Part shown: positions 44,083-53,180 of the stretch, one piece after another
Numbering within the stretch: position 1 is the first letter of the stretch
Layout: every line of letters begins with the position of its first letter
Assembly (NCBI RefSeq): GCF_014336955.1
Contig: NZ_QRAI01000004.1
Coordinates: 1 to 64,000 of the forward strand
Reading direction: 5' to 3'
Length of the DNA stretch: 64,000 bases
Source: Saccharophagus sp. K07
Lineage (GTDB): Bacteria > Pseudomonadota > Gammaproteobacteria > Pseudomonadales > Cellvibrionaceae
Program-made: the position numbers and the translations under genes
Notes under the pieces: model-generated
Database searches by the model: none
What the model was told of the DNA's origin: nothing
What the model saw: only the letters and a program-made list of their open reading frames with translations

Positions 44083-45110
44083 ATGACTGCCTCTAGCCCT
44101 GAATATTTTGAATATCGAATCAAAGCTGGCGACAGCCTGTCGATGATTATGGCCAAGTTCTATGGGGTGGGCCCCCGCAGTCCCAACTACAATACATACC
44201 TCAGTCAGATTCTTTCGCTTAACCCCCATATCAAGAATCCAACCAGATCCGTGCGGGATCCTTGCTACTATTGATGGCGGTTCCGAGCACAGCTCCTGGA
44301 CCTGTAGCGACTACTTCCTATAGGTCAATTTACGATCCTGTTTCAGCTCATTTTCAACTTCCGCCTACAGCGCCAATGTGTCCAAAATCTGGTCCAGAGG
44401 CGTTTGTGCTCAATGATGTCCCGGCTCAGGATGAGTTGGATTTTTGGATGCTGAGTTGGCTGGCGCATAATTCTAATTATTTGGTTATCCCTGGTAGTAT
44501 TGTCGCAGGAACACAGGGAAATTTGTTGAGTGGAGGTAACATTCGTTTGCTTGAGCAGGTTGGAGATCTTTATGCTCAATATAAATCCGGGGGAATTACT
44601 CAAAATCAATATGAGTATCGGCGCAGACTATTGCTCAATCAATTTAAAAATAATATAGGACCATTTGAGCGTTTTCTCTTTGGCAGCAAAACCACTCATG
44701 AAGCTATACGAATAGCCAGAGCAGGTGGAGTTCCCGCTACTGCAAATATTGATCACCACGTAGACCACCTTAAGCGCTTAGCCAGTTACGGAAAATATGG
44801 CGGCTATGTTTTGACGGGTGTTGGTGTGGCTGCCTCCTGTATGCAAATTGCAGATACAGAGGATCGTCAAAAAAAGAATGAGATATTTGTTGAAACAGTT
44901 GCGAGTACTTCTGTGGGCTTATTGGGAGGAGCACTCATAGGTGCATTTTTGGTGTCCAATCCCATTGGTTGGGGAATGGCTTTGGTATTGGCTTCAGGGA
45001 GTGTGGCGGCTGGTTATATTAGTGGTGTTGTTGCTAAGAACGCATATACCACGTTTGGAAAAGAAGTAGATTTTGTATCGGGAATGGGAGTGGATTCGGT
45101 ATGTCGGTAG
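44083..45110 (+). pseudogene. LysM-linker-hydrophobic tail protein, copy 3, frameshifted (toxin-like)
   Basis: AAGGAG precedes the ATG at 44083. The LysM domain (EYRIKAGDSLSMIMAKFYGV) is intact, then the frame breaks near 44238: CCAACCAGATCC here versus CCAAGCCTGATCC in copy 1, one base lost. The first frame stops at 44274. The rest reads cleanly from ~44262 (LLLMAVPSTAP) through the linker (QDELDFWMLSWLAHNSNYLV, LLLNQFKNNIGPFERFLFGS) to the tail (ASTSVGLLGGALIGAFLVSN) and DSVCR. It is A+T-richer than copies 1 and 2 and diverged from them, so it is not a recent duplicate. The break differs in place from that in copy 1. It overlaps an immunity-like gene by ten bases. Confidence 0.72.
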
Positions 45111-45499
45111 AGCTGCTGCGTTATCCGACCTATCTGTGGGCTACTTTACTTCTTGCTCTTATGGCTTGGTTGATGGTTATTTTTATACTGCACTTTTTTG
45201 TGCCAAAAGCCATGCTTAAAACTTATTTCAAGGAACCCCATTTCTCCCCAGCCGAAATTGAATTTTTTACCGGTTTTCCCTTTGCATACATTAGAACTGT
45301 AATGTTTATGCGTCTCGCGGGCTGGCCGGAAAGTGGGGAAAAGCGTGGGCTAACGGAAGCCTACAAGCTTGCTCCGTCTTGGTTTCGTGTCATATCCAGG
45401 ATTTTAATAAGATTTTTGTTTGTGGGCTCTGCATTGTTGGGCATTCTTGGGATTTTTCTATTTGCCGGATTTTATTACTTTGAAAATTTCTCTAGCTAA
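45101..45499 (+). CDS. Small two-helix membrane protein, immunity-like, paralogue 3
   Basis: 132 residues: helix LWATLLLALMAWLMVIFILH, the shared middle (YFKEPHFSPAEIEFFTGFPF and RTVMFMRLAGWPESGEKRGL), and helix FLFVGSALLGILGIFLFAGF. It starts inside the last codons of the LysM-type gene (ATGTCGGTAG). Conservation of the middle across three diverged copies argues for a real, selected protein even though the partner genes are broken. Confidence 0.75.
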   Translation: MSVELLRYPTYLWATLLLALMAWLMVIFILHFFVPKAMLKTYFKEPHFSPAEIEFFTGFPFAYIRTVMFMRLAGWPESGEKRGLTEAYKLAPSWFRVISRILIRFLFVGSALLGILGIFLFAGFYYFENFSS

Positions 45500-45564
45500 G
45501 CTCCTTGATGAAATCTTTTGCCTAGCGTTCCTAACTGAGGCGAAAAATATTTTTATTTAAAATT

Positions 45565-45608
45565 ATGGATCGTCTGGGAGTGCTATTAGTCAGTCCTAGA
45601 CGATCCAT
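45565..45608. terminator. Long hairpin after the third LysM module
   Basis: ATGGATCGTCTGGGA and TCCTAGACGATCCAT pair at 14 of 15 positions around a 14-base loop. There is no T run on the plus strand. On the minus strand an A/T-rich tract follows. It lies between convergent genes, so a bidirectional terminator is plausible. Confidence 0.5.
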
Positions 45609-45649
45609 ATCCGTGGCTCTCCGTCTAAATAATTGCTGGCTCAATATCT

Positions 45650-45935
45650 TTAAATCTTGTCTTTTACATGGCTGAATACATCCAGCCTATCACCACCTGC
45701 GCTGTAATGCCCATCCAACGCGTAAGCCATTTCCTCCAGCGGCGCATTTCGGTAGCCGTAGGTTTGAATTTCTTGTACGTAGCGTTTGATAACCCCCCTG
45801 CACCGAGTAAGTGCCATTGGGCAACATGGACGAGTTCGTGGAAATGCAGTCTCAGAACTTCTGCCAGAGGTTTGAGTACATACAAAATAATACGTAAGCG
45901 GAAGCCAGCGCTACCACAGGCTTATGGTGGGTCAA
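45650..45935 (-). pseudogene. Fragment of an HExxH-motif protein, frameshifted and 5'-truncated
   Basis: On the minus strand one frame gives LKPLAEVLRLHFHELVHVAQ and WHLLGA, a metallopeptidase-like HExxH helix. After a run of six G (around 45798-45803) the sense continues in another frame: FIKRYVQEIQTYGYRNAPLE, EMAYALDGHYS, ending at 45650. No start codon or ribosome site is visible upstream, and a stop lies just before. This is the remains of a longer gene. Confidence 0.6.
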
Positions 45936-46295
45936 GTAATTGATTCGCTGGCGATTGGGAGTGATGTGCTTTGTCAGAAAAGACGGGACGAAACGGCGTT
46001 TCCTTTCTGGACTGCAAGATCACAACAGTACATTTTCGACGTTGCTTTCTTTTTACAAAAACAGAATATAAAAATTAGCGCTAAAAACTGTTGGGAATCT
46101 TTTTGGTGCCTATTGTGCCAATTAACGTTTTTGTGCGTCCTCTTTATTGATTTAAAACTAGCATAAAGGTAGCTTGATAACGCGTTCAGCTAAATCCTGT
46201 CTATGCTTAAAAAGCTGTAGCGACCGGACCATCCCTTCGCAATTTTACAGGGATGTCTACCTGCCCTCCGATAGGTTTCAACAGGAGTAGGTTTT
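45936..46295. other. Intergenic region before the pch cluster
   Basis: About 360 bases with no supported gene. It holds an inverted repeat, CATCCCT (46230-46236) and AGGGATG (46249-46255), 41 bases before the pchC start, which may be an operator or hairpin. I looked for a sigma-54 promoter; the best GG/GC pair has wrong spacing. Confidence 0.45.
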
Positions 46296-46745
46296 ATGAT
46301 TAGGCGCATAATAAAGAGTCCGAACGCCTGGCTCTCCCTTTGTATATCTCTCTTTTTTTCTCTTACTTTTTCGTTGCCGAGCTATGCCGACGGGACGGGC
46401 AATTGGGCCAATGGTGAGGAGACTTATAGAAAAGTCTGCGCGTATTGTCATGAGGCGGGCGTTGGTCCCTATTTGCTTGGTCGACAATTTCCTGCCGTAG
46501 TTATCCAATTCATAGCGCGTAATGGATTGCGTGCAATGCCTGCGATGAAGCCGGGTTTTATCGACGATGTTGCCTTGAAGAACGTCGCTGAATTCATCGA
46601 AAAATCCAAAGCCGGTCCAAATGCTCCTAAGGTGTCTTTCATGGAATCTTCAGTCCAAATCACTGACAGCGGATCTCGCACCTACGCCCAAGGCGAAGTG
46701 CCGGAAAGTCTTGCTGCTATTAAACCTGCGCGGAATGAGGAGTAA
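46296..46745 (+). CDS. pchC: Cytochrome c subunit of 4-cresol dehydrogenase-type enzyme
   Basis: 149 residues, AGGAG ribosome site. Signal peptide (LSLCISLFFSLTFSLPSYA), one haem motif CAYCH and a Met ligand likely in GLRAMPAMKPGF, then a tail of ~50 residues. The order cytochrome, unknown protein, flavoprotein matches pchC-pchX-pchF of Pseudomonas p-cresol operons. PchC takes electrons from the PchF flavin in the periplasm. Confidence 0.82.
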   Translation: MIRRIIKSPNAWLSLCISLFFSLTFSLPSYADGTGNWANGEETYRKVCAYCHEAGVGPYLLGRQFPAVVIQFIARNGLRAMPAMKPGFIDDVALKNVAEFIEKSKAGPNAPKVSFMESSVQITDSGSRTYAQGEVPESLAAIKPARNEE

Positions 46746-46748
46746 ATC

Positions 46749-47432
46749 ATGGATGCAAAACGTCGCATTTTATTAAAGGGCATTACCGCAACTGCTGCAG
46801 TCTCTACGGTCGCACCGCATGTGATATTGGCTGATCCTGTCGAGCAGGCATTGGTGACATTGCGCGAAACCAGCGCTGGCGATTTGGTACAAAAACCGAT
46901 TGTGGCGGTCGCGATAGAATCGCTTAAAAACTCAGCCTTTATGCAAGCGGTTCGCACAGCACAGCCTGCCGAAGAAGTTATTTTGCAAGGCGTGGATTTT
47001 TCAGTTTTGAGGGAATTGCTCACGCAAAAAGAAAATAATCTGGTCGGCATTATTGATCACGCCAACGCGGCGGTGCTGGTGCAACTCAGTCGTCATTACA
47101 ATGCAAAAATTCACTGGCTAGGCCAACACGCGATTTACGATCATTCCACCGCCCATAATTTTTTTAAAAGTGGCGACAGCAGCAGTTGTCACGCTTCCCT
47201 GCTTGAAGGGCTGGGCGCCTGTGAGGCATCGCATGCGGTGCGCGAACAGGGATTACATTCCAGCAGAATTTCCGGCAAAGCGACGGCGGTTCATCCGCAA
47301 GCCTGGGCAGGCCATTTAGCCTTGGCGCTCCATGATGTTGGCAAAGGCACGGCTAACACGCCTCTTGTTCTGAACCAGCCGAGTCAATTGATAAGCGGTT
47401 CGGCTGTGACCTTCTTGATCGAAACCTGTTAG
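46749..47432 (+). CDS. pchX: PchX-like exported protein of unknown function
   Basis: 227 residues starting three bases after pchC with GAGGAG. The N-terminus MDAKRRILLKGITATAAVST is a Tat-like signal (KRR followed by hydrophobic AT/AV stretch, APHVILA), suggesting export in a folded or cofactor-bound state. Notable segment: VGIIDHANAAVLVQLSRHY. In Pseudomonas the gene between pchC and pchF is pchX, whose role is not known to me. The assignment rests on position and size. Confidence 0.65.
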   Translation: MDAKRRILLKGITATAAVSTVAPHVILADPVEQALVTLRETSAGDLVQKPIVAVAIESLKNSAFMQAVRTAQPAEEVILQGVDFSVLRELLTQKENNLVGIIDHANAAVLVQLSRHYNAKIHWLGQHAIYDHSTAHNFFKSGDSSSCHASLLEGLGACEASHAVREQGLHSSRISGKATAVHPQAWAGHLALALHDVGKGTANTPLVLNQPSQLISGSAVTFLIETC

Positions 47433-47441
47433 GAGCAGCTC

Positions 47442-49006
47442 ATGGAAAATGACGGCAAAACCGTGTTGCCGCGCAAGGTGACCGAAGCGAATTTTAATAA
47501 GGCAGTAGGCAAATTTCGTGAGCTGTTGGGTGAAGAAAACGTTCTGCTAAAAAACGAACAAATCGCGCCCTATATGAAAGTGATGATGCCAAAAGCTGAG
47601 GCTGAATTTGCGCCTTCCGCTGTTATTAGTGCGACAACGGTGGAGCAGGTGCAAGAAATTGTCCGGGTGTGTAATGAATTTAAAATTCCCATCTGGACGG
47701 TTTCCACCGGGAATAACTTTGGATACGGCACTGCGGCTCCTCATCATGCCGGGCAGGTGATTCTCGATTTAAAACGCATGAATAAAATTATCGAAGTTGA
47801 TCCTGACCTTTGCACTGCGCTTATCGAACCTGGCGTTACTTATCAGCAGTTGGTCGATTATTTAAAAGAAAAAGGTTACAAATTGTGGGTCGATCCACCC
47901 GCGCCCTCGGCGATTGTGGGGCCGGTGGGTAATACCTTGGATCGCGGTGTTGGTTACACACCCTACGCAGAACATTTTATGGTGCAATGCGGTATGGAGG
48001 TGGTCCTGGCAAACGGCACTGTGCTGAGAACCGGAATGGGTGGCGTGGCCGGCTCCAATACCTGGCAAGTATTTAAATGGGGTTATGGCCCTTATCTCGA
48101 CGGTATTTTCACGCAATCGAATTACGGCATAGTCACCAAAATGGGGTTGTGGTTAATGCCCGAGCCGCCAGTGTACAAACCTTTCTGTATTAAATTTAAA
48201 AACGACGATGATGTGGGCGAATTGGTTGATGCGTTCCGCCCATTGTCGATCAACAATATTATTCCAAACGGCGTGGTATTGGCCGGTACACTGTACGAAG
48301 CATCGGCCACTATAAGGCGTTCCGATTACACAACGGAAAAAGGCGCGACGAGTAAGGCGATCATTCAGAAAATTCGCGATGAACATAAGATCGGTGCCTG
48401 GAATATGTATGGGCGCTTTACGGCACCGCTGAGCAAGTGGCGGTTAACTGGAAAATCGTGCTCGATCTGGTTAAGCGCTTGGGTAAGGGTGAAATAGTCA
48501 CCGAAAAAGAAGCCGGTGATGATCCAGCCTTTAAATACCGAGCCGATTTAATGCGCGGCAATATGACCATGACCGAGTTTGGTTTGTATAACTGGCGCGG
48601 TGGCGGTGGCTCTATGTGGTTTGCACCTGTGTCGCAAGCGAAGGGTTCGGAAACATTGAAGCAAGTGAATTTGGCAACCCGAATCCTCAATAAATATGGC
48701 CTGGATTACGTGGGTGAATTTATTGTGACCCAGCGCTGTATGCACCACATTATCGATGTGCTTTACGATCGTACCGATGAAGAGGAAATGCATCGCGCCC
48801 ACGATTGTTTTGCTGAATTGCTCGATGAATTTGAAAAAGCGGGTTACGGTGTGTATCGCGTCAATAACGTCTATATGGATCGCGTCGCCAAGGCATTCGG
48901 CAAGGCGCAGCAGGAAATAAACCATACGCTTAAACGCGCTCTTGACCCCAACGGCATATTAGCGCCGGGCAAATCCGGGATTGATATCAACCGACCGGTA
49001 TCTTGA
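47442..49006 (+). pseudogene. pchF: PchF-like FAD-dependent 4-alkylphenol oxidoreductase, frameshifted
   Basis: Intact length would be ~521 residues, right for the vanillyl-alcohol oxidase/4-cresol dehydrogenase family. FAD-binding PCMH-type motifs: WTVSTGNNFGYGTAAPHHAG, VGPVGNTLDRGVGYTPYAEH, LRTGMGGVAGSNTWQVFKWG, YGPYLDGIFTQSNYGIVTKM. After GAWNMY near 48410 the frame shifts by one: TATGGGCGC where TATTGGGCGC would continue ALYGTAEQVAVNWKIV. The second frame then runs cleanly to RRNxxN-less end DPNGILAPGKSGIDINRP. The enzyme hydroxylates p-cresol or similar lignin-derived phenols via a quinone methide. One missing T near 48410 is either a mutation or a sequence error; flanking conservation favours a recent event. 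Confidence 0.85.
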
Positions 49007-49154
49007 GGCGACGGATGCTGCAGTTCATAACAACCAAATTGAGATGTAGAAAATACTTTCTCGAATAAAAAATTCTCGTCTTTGTCGATTGTCGCGGTCA
49101 CCGTTCGACTATCGAGTGGGAGCTGATGTCAATCGATAAAAGCGAGGAAACCCT

Positions 49155-49619
49155 ATGAGCAAAGTAACGCCCTTCCTGATGTTCGATAATCAACTCGCAG
49201 AAGCTATAGCGTTTTACACCTCTGTGTTTCCGGAATCAGAAATCAAATACAAGGCGCGCACCGGTGAGGACGGCCCAATTACGTCTGCGGAGTTTATCGT
49301 CGGCGGTCAGCATTTTATGGGCTATAACGGTGGTCCCTACTTCAAATTTTCCCAGGGAATCTCTTTTTTTGTCAGCTGTGAGGACCAGAAAGAAGTGGAT
49401 CAGTATTGGGATGCGTTCGTGAAAGCTGGCGCAACGCCATTGCAGTGTGGCTGGATTACCGATCAGTTCGGGGTTACCTGGCAAATCGTTCCCAAGCGTT
49501 TTATGGGACTGATTGCCGACGAAAATCCGCAAAAAGTTCAGGCGGTCATGGACGCTATGATGACAATGGAGAAGCTTGATGTAGCGGCACTGGTGCAGGC
49601 TTACGAATCTGCGTCGTAA
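49155..49619 (+). CDS. VOC-family protein (PhnB/3-demethylubiquinone-like)
   Basis: 154 residues, GAGGAAA ribosome site. Starts KVTPFLMFDNQLAEAIAFYT and has VGGQHFMGYNGG, FFVSCEDQKEVDQYWDAF and DQFGVTWQIVP, the signature of the '3-demethylubiquinone-9 3-methyltransferase' fold group, whose members are mostly of unknown activity. Single gene. Confidence 0.9.
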   Translation: MSKVTPFLMFDNQLAEAIAFYTSVFPESEIKYKARTGEDGPITSAEFIVGGQHFMGYNGGPYFKFSQGISFFVSCEDQKEVDQYWDAFVKAGATPLQCGWITDQFGVTWQIVPKRFMGLIADENPQKVQAVMDAMMTMEKLDVAALVQAYESAS

Positions 49620-49681
49620 CCTGTTGGTTGGCTTAGCTGAATCTAGATTTGCGCAGATAAAGATGCTCAGGGGCGAGCGCT

Positions 49682-49722
49682 GGACTCCCTCTCCCGCCGG
49701 AGAGGGGTTGGGGTGAGGGCCC
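49682..49722. repeat. Dispersed-type intergenic repeat (CTCTCCC/GGAGAGGG)
   Basis: CTCCCTCTCCCGCCGGAGAG followed by GGGTTGGGGTGAGGGCCCCT. It forms a short GC-rich hairpin. Elements of this wording are common between genes in many proteobacteria. It ends next to the stop of the permease gene and may serve as its terminator. Confidence 0.65.
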
Positions 49723-51306
49723 CTAAGCCGCCACCACACTGCCGCCATGCTCCTCCAACTTCGCCGGTTGCGGAGCGAGTTTGGAGAATTTGGCGCAGCC
49801 GAATAAAACCCCACTGACCACCAGATAGCTCAGCGCCATAATCGGGCTTTCGCCAAAACCTATGGATTCGCCGTGCATAAAACCGAAGAAGGTCAGCACC
49901 GCGCCGGCGAGAGCAAAAGCGGAGGCTTTGGAGAAGGTGCGGTCGATAACGCAAACGCCTATGGCACCGAGCACCAATCCGCCCAGAATCGCGCCGCCGC
50001 CCAGCACTTCCAGGCCGTGATACAGCACGCCAGCCTGGCCGAGGTTTTCCAGCCCTACCGCCGCCGCGCTGGTACCGGCAGCGCCGAGCGAATTGTCGAT
50101 CAGCATTTTGCCCCAGGCAGCCAGATGCGGTGCGAGAGCGAGAATAATCGCGGGCGCGTGGGATTTGGGACTCTCTTGAAATGCCTGAGCGCCGATCAGC
50201 ATGCCGATATACAGCAGGATCGGTGAGATCGCCACCACCGGAATCAACGCCATCAGCAACGCGATAATGCCGAACCAGGAGAATATGATCACCGCCAATC
50301 CCGTGGCCGCTGAATAACCTATGCCGCCGCCCATGGCCTTCCAGCCGGGGTGGCCGATATAAACCGCGTTGATAAACGGATTGCCCATCAAACAGCCGAT
50401 CAGGCTGATGGTGCCGTCCGCCGTCAGCACTCGGGTGGTCGGGTAGTTGTCGCCGGCCACCGCAGCGCTTTCCACGTTGTCCATGGCCTCGACCAGATCG
50501 TAGATACCAAAGGGAATGGCGGTCACCAGAATGACGCCGAGAAATTCAAAGCCGGAAAATACATGGCCGAAGGCTGGCAGCGGCACCGAGAAACCGAAAT
50601 TTGACAGTGCGGAGGTGACATTAGTGACGGACATGCCGCCGTAATCCAGGCCAAAAGCGGTGGAGCCCCAGGCGATCAAGCTGCCAACCGCGATGGCCAC
50701 TACTCCCGCCGGTACGCCGCGAAAATAACGCACACCGCCAAACCAGCTCACCACAATCACCGCAAAACACACCACGCCGATCAGCGGAGTGATAAACATC
50801 TCCTGCGCCGGCCGCATGGAAATAAACGCAATGGACACACCCGCAAGAGTGCCGAGCAGAGCTGCGCGCGGCGTGATTTTGCGAATATAGGGCGCAATAA
50901 ATCCGCCGACCATCAACACAAAACTCTGCACAAATACCCAGGTAAGACCAGCCTCCCAGCCTTTGATGGGATCGCCCGTGCTGAGCGAAATCGGCAGCAT
51001 AATCACAAACACCACCACAAACATATGCGGCACGCTGATGCCGGACGGCAGGGCGCACACATCGGTGCGACCGGTTTTTTGTGCGAGGCGATAGGCGAGA
51101 TAGGCGTAATAAACCGTGCTCAAAAACATCATCAATCCCGCCGCCGGCAAAATGCGGCCAAAGACAATGTCATCTGGCATTTTCAGCACATAGCGCAGCA
51201 ACCCGGTCAGCACCAGCATATTCACCAGAATGTTGGTGCCAAAACCGAACAATGCATTCCAATCCCCTGGCCGCCAAAGCTGCGGCCGGTGCAATATCGA
51301 GTTCAT
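49723..51306 (-). CDS. NCS2/AzgA-like purine-type permease
   Basis: 527 residues from the ATG at 51306, chosen for GGGAG upstream; seven more codons are open to 51327. About 12-14 membrane helices. Typical segments: RPGDWNALFGFGTNILVNML, VCALPSGISVPHMFVVVFVI, AIPFGIYDLVEAMDNVESAA, GYSAATGLAVIIFSWFGIIA. The DNVESA and NPF.NAVYIGHPG motifs are characteristic of a branch of xanthine/uracil permease-like carriers of unknown substrate. No catabolic gene for a base is adjacent. Confidence 0.85.
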   Translation of the reverse strand: MNSILHRPQLWRPGDWNALFGFGTNILVNMLVLTGLLRYVLKMPDDIVFGRILPAAGLMMFLSTVYYAYLAYRLAQKTGRTDVCALPSGISVPHMFVVVFVIMLPISLSTGDPIKGWEAGLTWVFVQSFVLMVGGFIAPYIRKITPRAALLGTLAGVSIAFISMRPAQEMFITPLIGVVCFAVIVVSWFGGVRYFRGVPAGVVAIAVGSLIAWGSTAFGLDYGGMSVTNVTSALSNFGFSVPLPAFGHVFSGFEFLGVILVTAIPFGIYDLVEAMDNVESAAVAGDNYPTTRVLTADGTISLIGCLMGNPFINAVYIGHPGWKAMGGGIGYSAATGLAVIIFSWFGIIALLMALIPVVAISPILLYIGMLIGAQAFQESPKSHAPAIILALAPHLAAWGKMLIDNSLGAAGTSAAAVGLENLGQAGVLYHGLEVLGGGAILGGLVLGAIGVCVIDRTFSKASAFALAGAVLTFFGFMHGESIGFGESPIMALSYLVVSGVLFGCAKFSKLAPQPAKLEEHGGSVVAA

Positions 51307-51601
51307 AGCGATGACTCCCAAGGTCATGAGGATAAGAGGACCAAGGTCAACTGCGAGGCAGGTTATGCCACTGATCGGTCCGGCGAGCGTGAAGGCGCCA
51401 ACAGGGCGTGGCGCAAATTCCGAAGAGGCCTAAGCAAGCGTCAAGCCATTTGCATACATTGTTGTATACAACGCATAACCCTATGAAAATTAAAAGAATT
51501 TTTGCTGCGATCCAGAGCGGGCGGATGATATTGATTGCCCTATTGCGAGGCGTGGGGTGCGTTTACGGTGCGCGGCGGGGTAGAAAAAATAAGTTCCCTG
51601 G
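51307..51601. other. Intergenic region upstream of the permease
   Basis: About 295 bases between the permease start and the stop of the DUF2200 gene. No gene or clear promoter recognised; a TTGTTGTATACAACG palindrome-like patch around 51457-51472 may be a regulator site. Confidence 0.35.
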
Positions 51602-51952
51602 CTATTGGCGCAGAATTTTTTCCAGGGCTTTTCCCTTGGCAAGCTCATCAATCAACTTGTCCAGGTAACGAATCTTCTGCATCAAGGGATCTTCAATAGT
51701 TTCTACGCGAATACCGCAAACCACACCCTTGATGAGCGAACTGTTGGGATGAATTTCGGGAGCTTGCGTAAAAAACGTTTCCAAATCAATTCCGCGATCA
51801 ATCTCCTTTTGCAGGCTCACTTCGTCATGCCCGGTAAGCCAGCAAATCACCTGATCAACCTCCTCTTTGGTCCTGCCTTTGCGCTCCGCTTTTTCCACAT
51901 ATAGCGGGTAAATCTTGGCGAAGGGAATATGGAAAACTTTATGGCCGGTCAT
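51602..51952 (-). CDS. DUF2200 family protein
   Basis: 116 residues from the ATG at 51952 (MTGHKVFHIPFAKIYPLYV), GAGGAA upstream; 13 more codons are open. Motifs: GRTKEEVDQVICWLTGHDE, HPNSSLIKGVVCGIRVETIE and DPLMQKIRYLDKLIDELAKG. Widespread small cytosolic family without known function. Confidence 0.9.
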   Translation of the reverse strand: MTGHKVFHIPFAKIYPLYVEKAERKGRTKEEVDQVICWLTGHDEVSLQKEIDRGIDLETFFTQAPEIHPNSSLIKGVVCGIRVETIEDPLMQKIRYLDKLIDELAKGKALEKILRQ

Positions 51953-52706
51953 TTGGGTTTCCTCGGGCTTAGATTCTGTGAGGTTAATCAAAACTCGTGC
52001 CCATGCTACAACTCTTTTTTATGAGTTTTGCATTTTTAATTACTGCTTCAATAATTTCCTTGGATTGGGAATCGCGAGAATATACAAGGACTGCAAACTG
52101 TAGGAGTTTGCTGAAATGTATGCCTTCGATTCGTTTTCAGTCGAAAATATAAAGATATCCAAGCGGTTGTTATTGAAGCCATAGTGTCTGGATTTTATTT
52201 GACAAACCATTGAATCAACAATGCTACGAGTAAATAACTGGCCGTCAGTATAAGCCTCCGCCGGTATTTAAATTTTCCTGCGCTCCTTGCAGATGGAGTA
52301 TCACAGTAGCTGTGACGCAGAATCCGATCAATATTGGCCAGAAGGCGGTTTTTTGATTTTTGCTCATGAGGTGAATCCTTGAAGAATTTCATCATGGTTA
52401 ATGCAACGCTTTGGCTCTAATGGTCCAAGATGCATGCAGATATCGTTGGTGTTTTTGGGGATTTTCATGGGTGTTGGCGAATGGATATTCATCAATCTGA
52501 ATGTCAATTCTAATTTCAGTGTGTTGTTTCTAATCTGTCAGAACAGCATTGACTTGACGAATTGAAGCCATAAATATAATTTGGCAGAAGATGTGTCGGC
52601 ATCAAGAGATCAGTTTGATATGTGTCGCGGTAATGTGGAAATTGTCGTGTGCATATTTTGGGATGTCGGGAAGGTTGGTCTAATCGATTGTCAGGACGAG
52701 AAAGCT
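51953..52706. other. A+T-rich region upstream of the Tse2-like pair
   Basis: About 750 bases of low G+C. The only candidate gene is the small minus-strand ORF at 52195. The composition continues into the toxin pair and suggests a small acquired segment. No integrase, repeats or tRNA were seen. Confidence 0.4.
52195..52395 (-). CDS. Possible small membrane protein
   Basis: 66 residues, very basic (MMKFFKDSPHEQKSKNRLLA) with one C-terminal helix (LILTASYLLVALLIQWFV). No ribosome binding site is visible, so it may not be expressed. Confidence 0.3.
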   Translation of the reverse strand: MMKFFKDSPHEQKSKNRLLANIDRILRHSYCDTPSARSAGKFKYRRRLILTASYLLVALLIQWFVK

Positions 52707-53180
52707 ATGGCTGAAAAGATAACAAGTTTGGAAGAAGATTTGTATCTCGAAAAAAGGAAGTTGGGAGAGCTTTTCGATAGTTCGTATCCCTTAAGTATAA
52801 ATCTTTGGCGAGGCCGGAAGCCCGAGGATACGGGTAAGCCTGTACTTTATCCGATTTTAAAATCATTTCTCTTGTCTAATGGAAATATTCGAGATCCGGA
52901 TATTAGAACGTATAAACGAAATGGTGAAGTCTGGATAGACTCTAAATCAGGTGGGGTATCGCTCTTCGATAAACTCGGCATTCCCAATAAGAAGTGGATG
53001 TATTATAGGTTGAGTTCTAAAACGAAAATTCCAAATGGACTGTATATAGTGAAAGATAGTTTTAATAAAAAACATGAGGCTTATCATTATAGTATAAAGG
53101 CAGGTTGGGACATGCCGCTTAAGAAGTTTCTTATGCTGTTGGATGAGCTGTCGGTAGATCTTATTTTTGAGGTGAAGTGA
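52707..53180 (+). CDS. Tse2-like ADP-ribosyltransferase-fold toxin
   Basis: 157 residues from the ATG at 52707; the frame is open from a TTG at 52581, but the shorter form matches the 158 residues of Tse2 and has AGGACGAG upstream. After an N-terminal SSYPLSINLWRGRKPEDTGK, the C-terminal half follows Tse2 of Pseudomonas aeruginosa: GGVSLFDKLGI (Tse2 GGTSVFDRAGV), KIPNGLYIVKDSFNKKHEAY (Tse2 DIPPDLKVKQDSYNKRLQAT), HYSIKAGWDMPLKKFL (Tse2 HYTIMPAKPMYREVL). Tse2 is a type VI effector toxic in the cytosol, with an ADP-ribosyltransferase-like fold. The next gene, 76 residues, starts at the stop codon like tsi2. No type VI structural genes are in the window. Confidence 0.8.
   Translation: MAEKITSLEEDLYLEKRKLGELFDSSYPLSINLWRGRKPEDTGKPVLYPILKSFLLSNGNIRDPDIRTYKRNGEVWIDSKSGGVSLFDKLGIPNKKWMYYRLSSKTKIPNGLYIVKDSFNKKHEAYHYSIKAGWDMPLKKFLMLLDELSVDLIFEVK

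Noticed and set aside
46220-46242. Sigma-54 promoter before pchC
   Set aside because: The GG and GC elements are 11 instead of 10 bases apart, and the rest of the consensus is absent.
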